From assembly GCA_038380435.1 (NCBI GenBank), contig JAWZYU010000025.1, forward strand, positions 30,728,707 through 30,792,706: a stretch of DNA of 64,000 nt, in the 5' to 3' direction. The notes under the pieces were generated by a model that was not told the origin of the DNA, did no database searches, and saw only the letters and a list, made by a program, of their open reading frames with translations. Position numbers and translations under genes: made by a program. The stretch comes from Ryuthela nishihirai. Its lineage: Eukaryota; Arthropoda; Arachnida; Araneae; Heptathelidae. Below are positions 61,296-64,000 of the stretch, in pieces; positions within the stretch are counted from its first letter, which is position 1; each line of letters begins with the position of its first letter.

Positions 61296-62302
61296 CTCCA
61301 CGGCTAGTCAGAATATTTACACGAAGAATTCGCAGAGTGATTTCACGGTTCATCTGGCACAACCCCTAAGACTAGGGGGAAAATAGAAAGTGGGGTTAGC
61401 AGAAGTTCACTTACCCGTGAGATGGTACAATGTTGATGGTTCTAATGACACGTATCAAATAATATGCTCCTGCGCCCTTTGAAGAATACTGGAAAATCAA
61501 CCTTAAACTCGAACGGAACTGTTGTCTCACCTCTCTGCTCAGCTCCCCAAAGAAATATTGGTGTCATATAACAGTGGTTACTGGGTATTCAAACCAAGTG
61601 AGGGATACGGTTTGATGTTCCCTAAAACGAATCTCAGCAGGCTTCTGTGTGTCGGCGAGGAAGAAGTTGACAAACCCTTCCACCAACGATTTGCCAGCAA
61701 ACTATACAATGCTGCAACATTCGAGATAGATGATGACTGTTATTTCTACGTGATTCCACCAGGTAGTTTCCAAGAACGTAAGGTACTCCACGGACGATAC
61801 GAAACTGCTGAATCATTTATTCGATGCGATGAATCAGGTGTTACCCTACAAGTTGTGAAAAGCCTTCCGTTTAAAGCAACAGGCTGATCACACAGTGTTG
61901 AATGATACAGACTAGTTACATTTCATTAAATTTCCTCATTTAAACCCTGGATTAGGAGATGTGCTAGGAATCACTAAATTAGATTTTCCATTGAATAAAG
62001 CTGTTGGTGACTACCCCATCGATATGAATAGAGGATTGTACGGTATTTATTTGTATTCAGACCTGATTGAACTTAAGTTGTTAGGTGATACTCATGGTGA
62101 ACTGTTGCGTGTTGTGAATCCTGCCGTCAGAACCAGTAATAACGAAGCCATTGTTACAGTGTATCAACAACCTGGTTACTACCCCGTGGCAAGAAACAGT
62201 TTCGAGAGTGTGAGAAGCTTCCTTTGTACCCATACAGGAGAACCTCTGCATTTTAAATTTGGCAAAGTTTTAGTCAAGTCACATTTCTGCCATGAGGGAT
62301 AA
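61296..62302 (+). pseudogene. Polinton minor-capsid-like gene in several frames
   Basis: The first part near 61310-61380 (QSDFTVHLAQPLRLGGK) and the next near 61395-61480 (GLAEVHLPVRWYNVDGSN) lie in different frames. 61522-61887 (NSGYWVFKPSEGYGLMFP) and 61961-62302 (NRGLYGIYLYSDLIELKLLG ... EPLHFKFGKVLVKSHF) follow, separated by stops. This order matches a conserved Polinton gene located just before the major capsid gene in many invertebrate copies. It begins with a lattice of short strands and ends in a G-K-V-x-V-x-L/S-H-F segment. I infer a minor capsid or penton-like role. Confidence 0.5.
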
Positions 62303-62681
62303 ATTCATTCCCCCTTCTGCAGACACATATGTGCGCTACTACAAGAGCCAAACGGGACAGGGTGTGTTCCGGGGTCCTCGTTATCAGAGAGGTGATGAGC
62401 TTGGTAGCATCTTTGCCACTATTGGACGTTTCATCAGCCCTCTCGTATGACCGCCGCTGGCCACTCTAAGTACGGGTGGGCTACGGTTCGTTTCAGAGAT
62501 GGCCCAAGGGCAAAACTTCAAAACGGCCGCCAAAACAGGGTTGCGTGAAGCCGGTGTAGACCTTTTGCAAAGTGCCAGTTCCAAGCTGCAGGGAGGAAAA
62601 GGAATAAAACGCCGCCGTCATCATCCTAGTGTTCATAAAGTGAAGAGACTCTGTACCGTGAAGGACGTGTTTTCATCATGA
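62292..62681 (+). pseudogene. Small basic virion-type protein of Polinton, interrupted by one stop
   Basis: One frame from ATG 62292 (MRDKFIPPSADTYVRYYKSQ ... FRGPRYQRGDELGSIFATIG) is cut by a TGA at 62448-62450. It continues in the same frame to 62681 (FKTAAKTGLREAGVDLLQSA, then GIKRRRHHPSVHKVKR). The tyrosine-rich start, Gly-rich segment and Arg/Lys-rich end resemble small virion or core proteins encoded before the capsid gene in Polintons. Its stop overlaps the next start (ATGA at 62678). Confidence 0.5.
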
Positions 62682-63379
62682 GCATTCAGAAAATTCACGC
62701 TGATTCTGGCGATTGTGCCAATTCCAAACTGGACCTGTTTCTGGTTCCCCCCACTGTCTCTCAACTGGAAAGAGGCTGTTATGTCAATTATTTACCTGTG
62801 GCTTCGCTGGAAGGTAATGCTCCACTTGAATTCATCGTGAAGGGGGCAGACGATTACATTGATCTATCCCGCTGTCACCTGCGCCTCGTCTTGAAAATTG
62901 TGAAATCCGATGGTACACCCCAGTCGGAAATGATTGCACCCTGCAATCATTTCTTCCATGCCCTCTTCAATCAAGTAGACGTCTTCCTCAACGATTACCT
63001 AGTGAGTGCTTCTCACACCCTGTACCCCTACAGGACGTACCTGGAGACTCTATTGAATTACGGTACCGATGCCACGCGAAGTCAGCTCGGTACGTCACTC
63101 TGGTACCTCGACACCCCAGGTAAAATGGAACTGACCAGTCGGGAGAACGAGGGGTGGCATCAGCGCAAGGGGTACGTAAAGTCAACAGGTATCGAACTCA
63201 TCTTGTGGATCCATGCCAACTTGTTCAATCAAGAACGTTACCTACTCAATCAAATCGATCTGAGACTATGTTTGTTAAGGTCCAAGCCTGAATTCTGTCT
63301 CATGACAGGTGAAGTTAAATTTAATATTAAATTTTGTATTCATAAATTACATATATCGATAAACACAAAAATGACATAA
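62678..63379 (+). pseudogene. Polinton major-capsid-like protein, 3'-truncated
   Basis: Starts at ATG 62678 (MSIQKIHADSGDCANSKLDL). It reads FLVPPTVSQLERGCYVNYLP, GADDYIDLSRCHLRLVLKIV, HALFNQVDVFLNDYLVSASH, LYPYRTYLETLLNYGTDATR and HANLFNQERYLLNQIDLRL. This is the family known from the C. elegans F54H12.2-type proteins that sit in Polinton-like elements, here inferred to be double-jelly-roll capsid relatives. Homology fades after about 63320, where AT-rich sequence begins, so the copy lacks roughly its C-terminal half. Confidence 0.65.
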
Positions 63380-64000
63380 ACAATTTAACAAATCTTATAA
63401 AATTATAAACATTTTACTGGGTAATCAGATCTAGCGACTTTTGAGCTGTCACGGCGTACCCCAAGAAATATTACCGCGTACCCCATGTTGAGAACCCTCT
63501 ACTGTACATTACTGTGTGCATTGTACATTTATACATATTACTCTACAGGATTGTATACACGAAACCAAGCAAACTCTATTTTAAGGCCGATTTAACATAT
63601 TTTCAAGATAATTTTGAATATATGCGATCTTCCCCTTATGCACTGACTTTAGAACCTAACCACCACGACGTAATAATTACACTGTACCAATTCTGGACAT
63701 GGACCCTCGTATTACTTAATAGCAGGATGCATGGGTCTTAACACTGCTTAATGGTGGGGCACAAGGACCTTCGTATTGTTCAATGAGAGGATACATGGAC
63801 CCTCATATTGCTTAATGATGGGGCAGGTGTGCTTTCGAATTGCTTCACGAGATGAAGGTTACATGGACCTTCATATATTACTTAACGGTGGGGTACATCA
63901 CATTAGCCAATACTGTCAATCCCAATTAAATATTTACCCCTTTACAAAATGCAATATTTTGTAGGTAACCAAGGCCAGCTACTGGGGCGAGCACATGAAA
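63380..64000. other. AT-rich end with hAT-MITE fragment and weak tandem units
   Basis: 63425-63500 matches the right half of the hAT MITE at 55759-55956 (GTCACGGCGTACCCCAAGAA, then GTTGAGAACC). 63690-63900 contains about four diverged units of 45-60 bp (ACATGGACC-TCATATTGCTTAA-GGTGGGGCA). No gene is recognised, although a short open stretch at 63560-63710 remains unexplained. Confidence 0.5.

Overview
This window is nuclear DNA of an animal, most likely an arthropod and plausibly a spider or other chelicerate. That placement is an inference from the gene and repeat types, not from a marker gene. The sequence has spliced exons with GT/AG borders and long AT-rich introns. It is extremely repeat-rich: tRNA-derived SINEs, LINEs, Tc1, MULE and hAT relatives, Gypsy-type LTR elements, a Polinton/Maverick fragment and at least nine minisatellite arrays. 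There is no sign of bacterial organisation.

Only two host genes are visible, both as partial exon sets. On the + strand, three exons in matching phase (1214-1318, 5623-5779, 7311-7483) encode the C-terminal part of a DOMON-domain membrane protein, closest in my reading to FRRS1/FRRS1L-type proteins. Its introns are packed with repeats. On the - strand, three phase-0 exons (57035-56829, 52721-52575, 45568-45353) encode the end of an ABCB (P-glycoprotein type) transporter, from the Q-loop through the LSGGQ signature, Walker B and H-loop to the stop. Its introns hold SINEs, MITEs and large tandem arrays. The upstream exons are not in the window.

Between these genes (about 15.96-38.93 kb) lies a stack of nested insertions. 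A minus-strand LINE is the base. A Tc1-like transposon (17408-23950) sits in it, and inside that is a 4.2 kb LTR element (18673-22864) with a long open frame. A reversed solo LTR of the same family follows (22902-23544). A MULE (24318-27445, 9-bp target duplication) is also in the LINE. The MULE carries a solo LTR of a second Gypsy-type element. The MULE/LINE segment is then repeated in tandem, and the second copy holds the complete 9.5 kb Gypsy-type element (28219-37712, gag, protease, RT/RNase H, integrase).

The most unusual object is the LTR element at 18673-22864. Its 1004-codon open frame joins a gag-like coiled coil, about 345 residues of intronless thymidine phosphorylase, degenerate C2H2 zinc fingers and a short integrase tail. 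This looks like multi-gene capture by a young retroelement: the LTRs differ at about 2 of 620 positions. Several substrate-site residues of the phosphorylase are changed.

The right end (59.0-63.4 kb) is a decayed Polinton/Maverick fragment on the + strand. It has PC4-like small genes, a broken integrase with a chromodomain, a broken minor-capsid-like gene and a truncated major-capsid-like gene. It lies upstream of the visible ABCB exons and could be in an intron of that gene. Minisatellites account for much of the rest: 32-bp at 2.3-4.1 kb; about 45-bp with tRNA B-box-like motifs at 9.0-11.4 kb; 59-bp with E2F-like motifs at 12.2-12.8 kb; 48/144-bp G-rich at 45.7-48.3 kb; and two arrays grown inside SINE copies at 51.8-53.6 kb.
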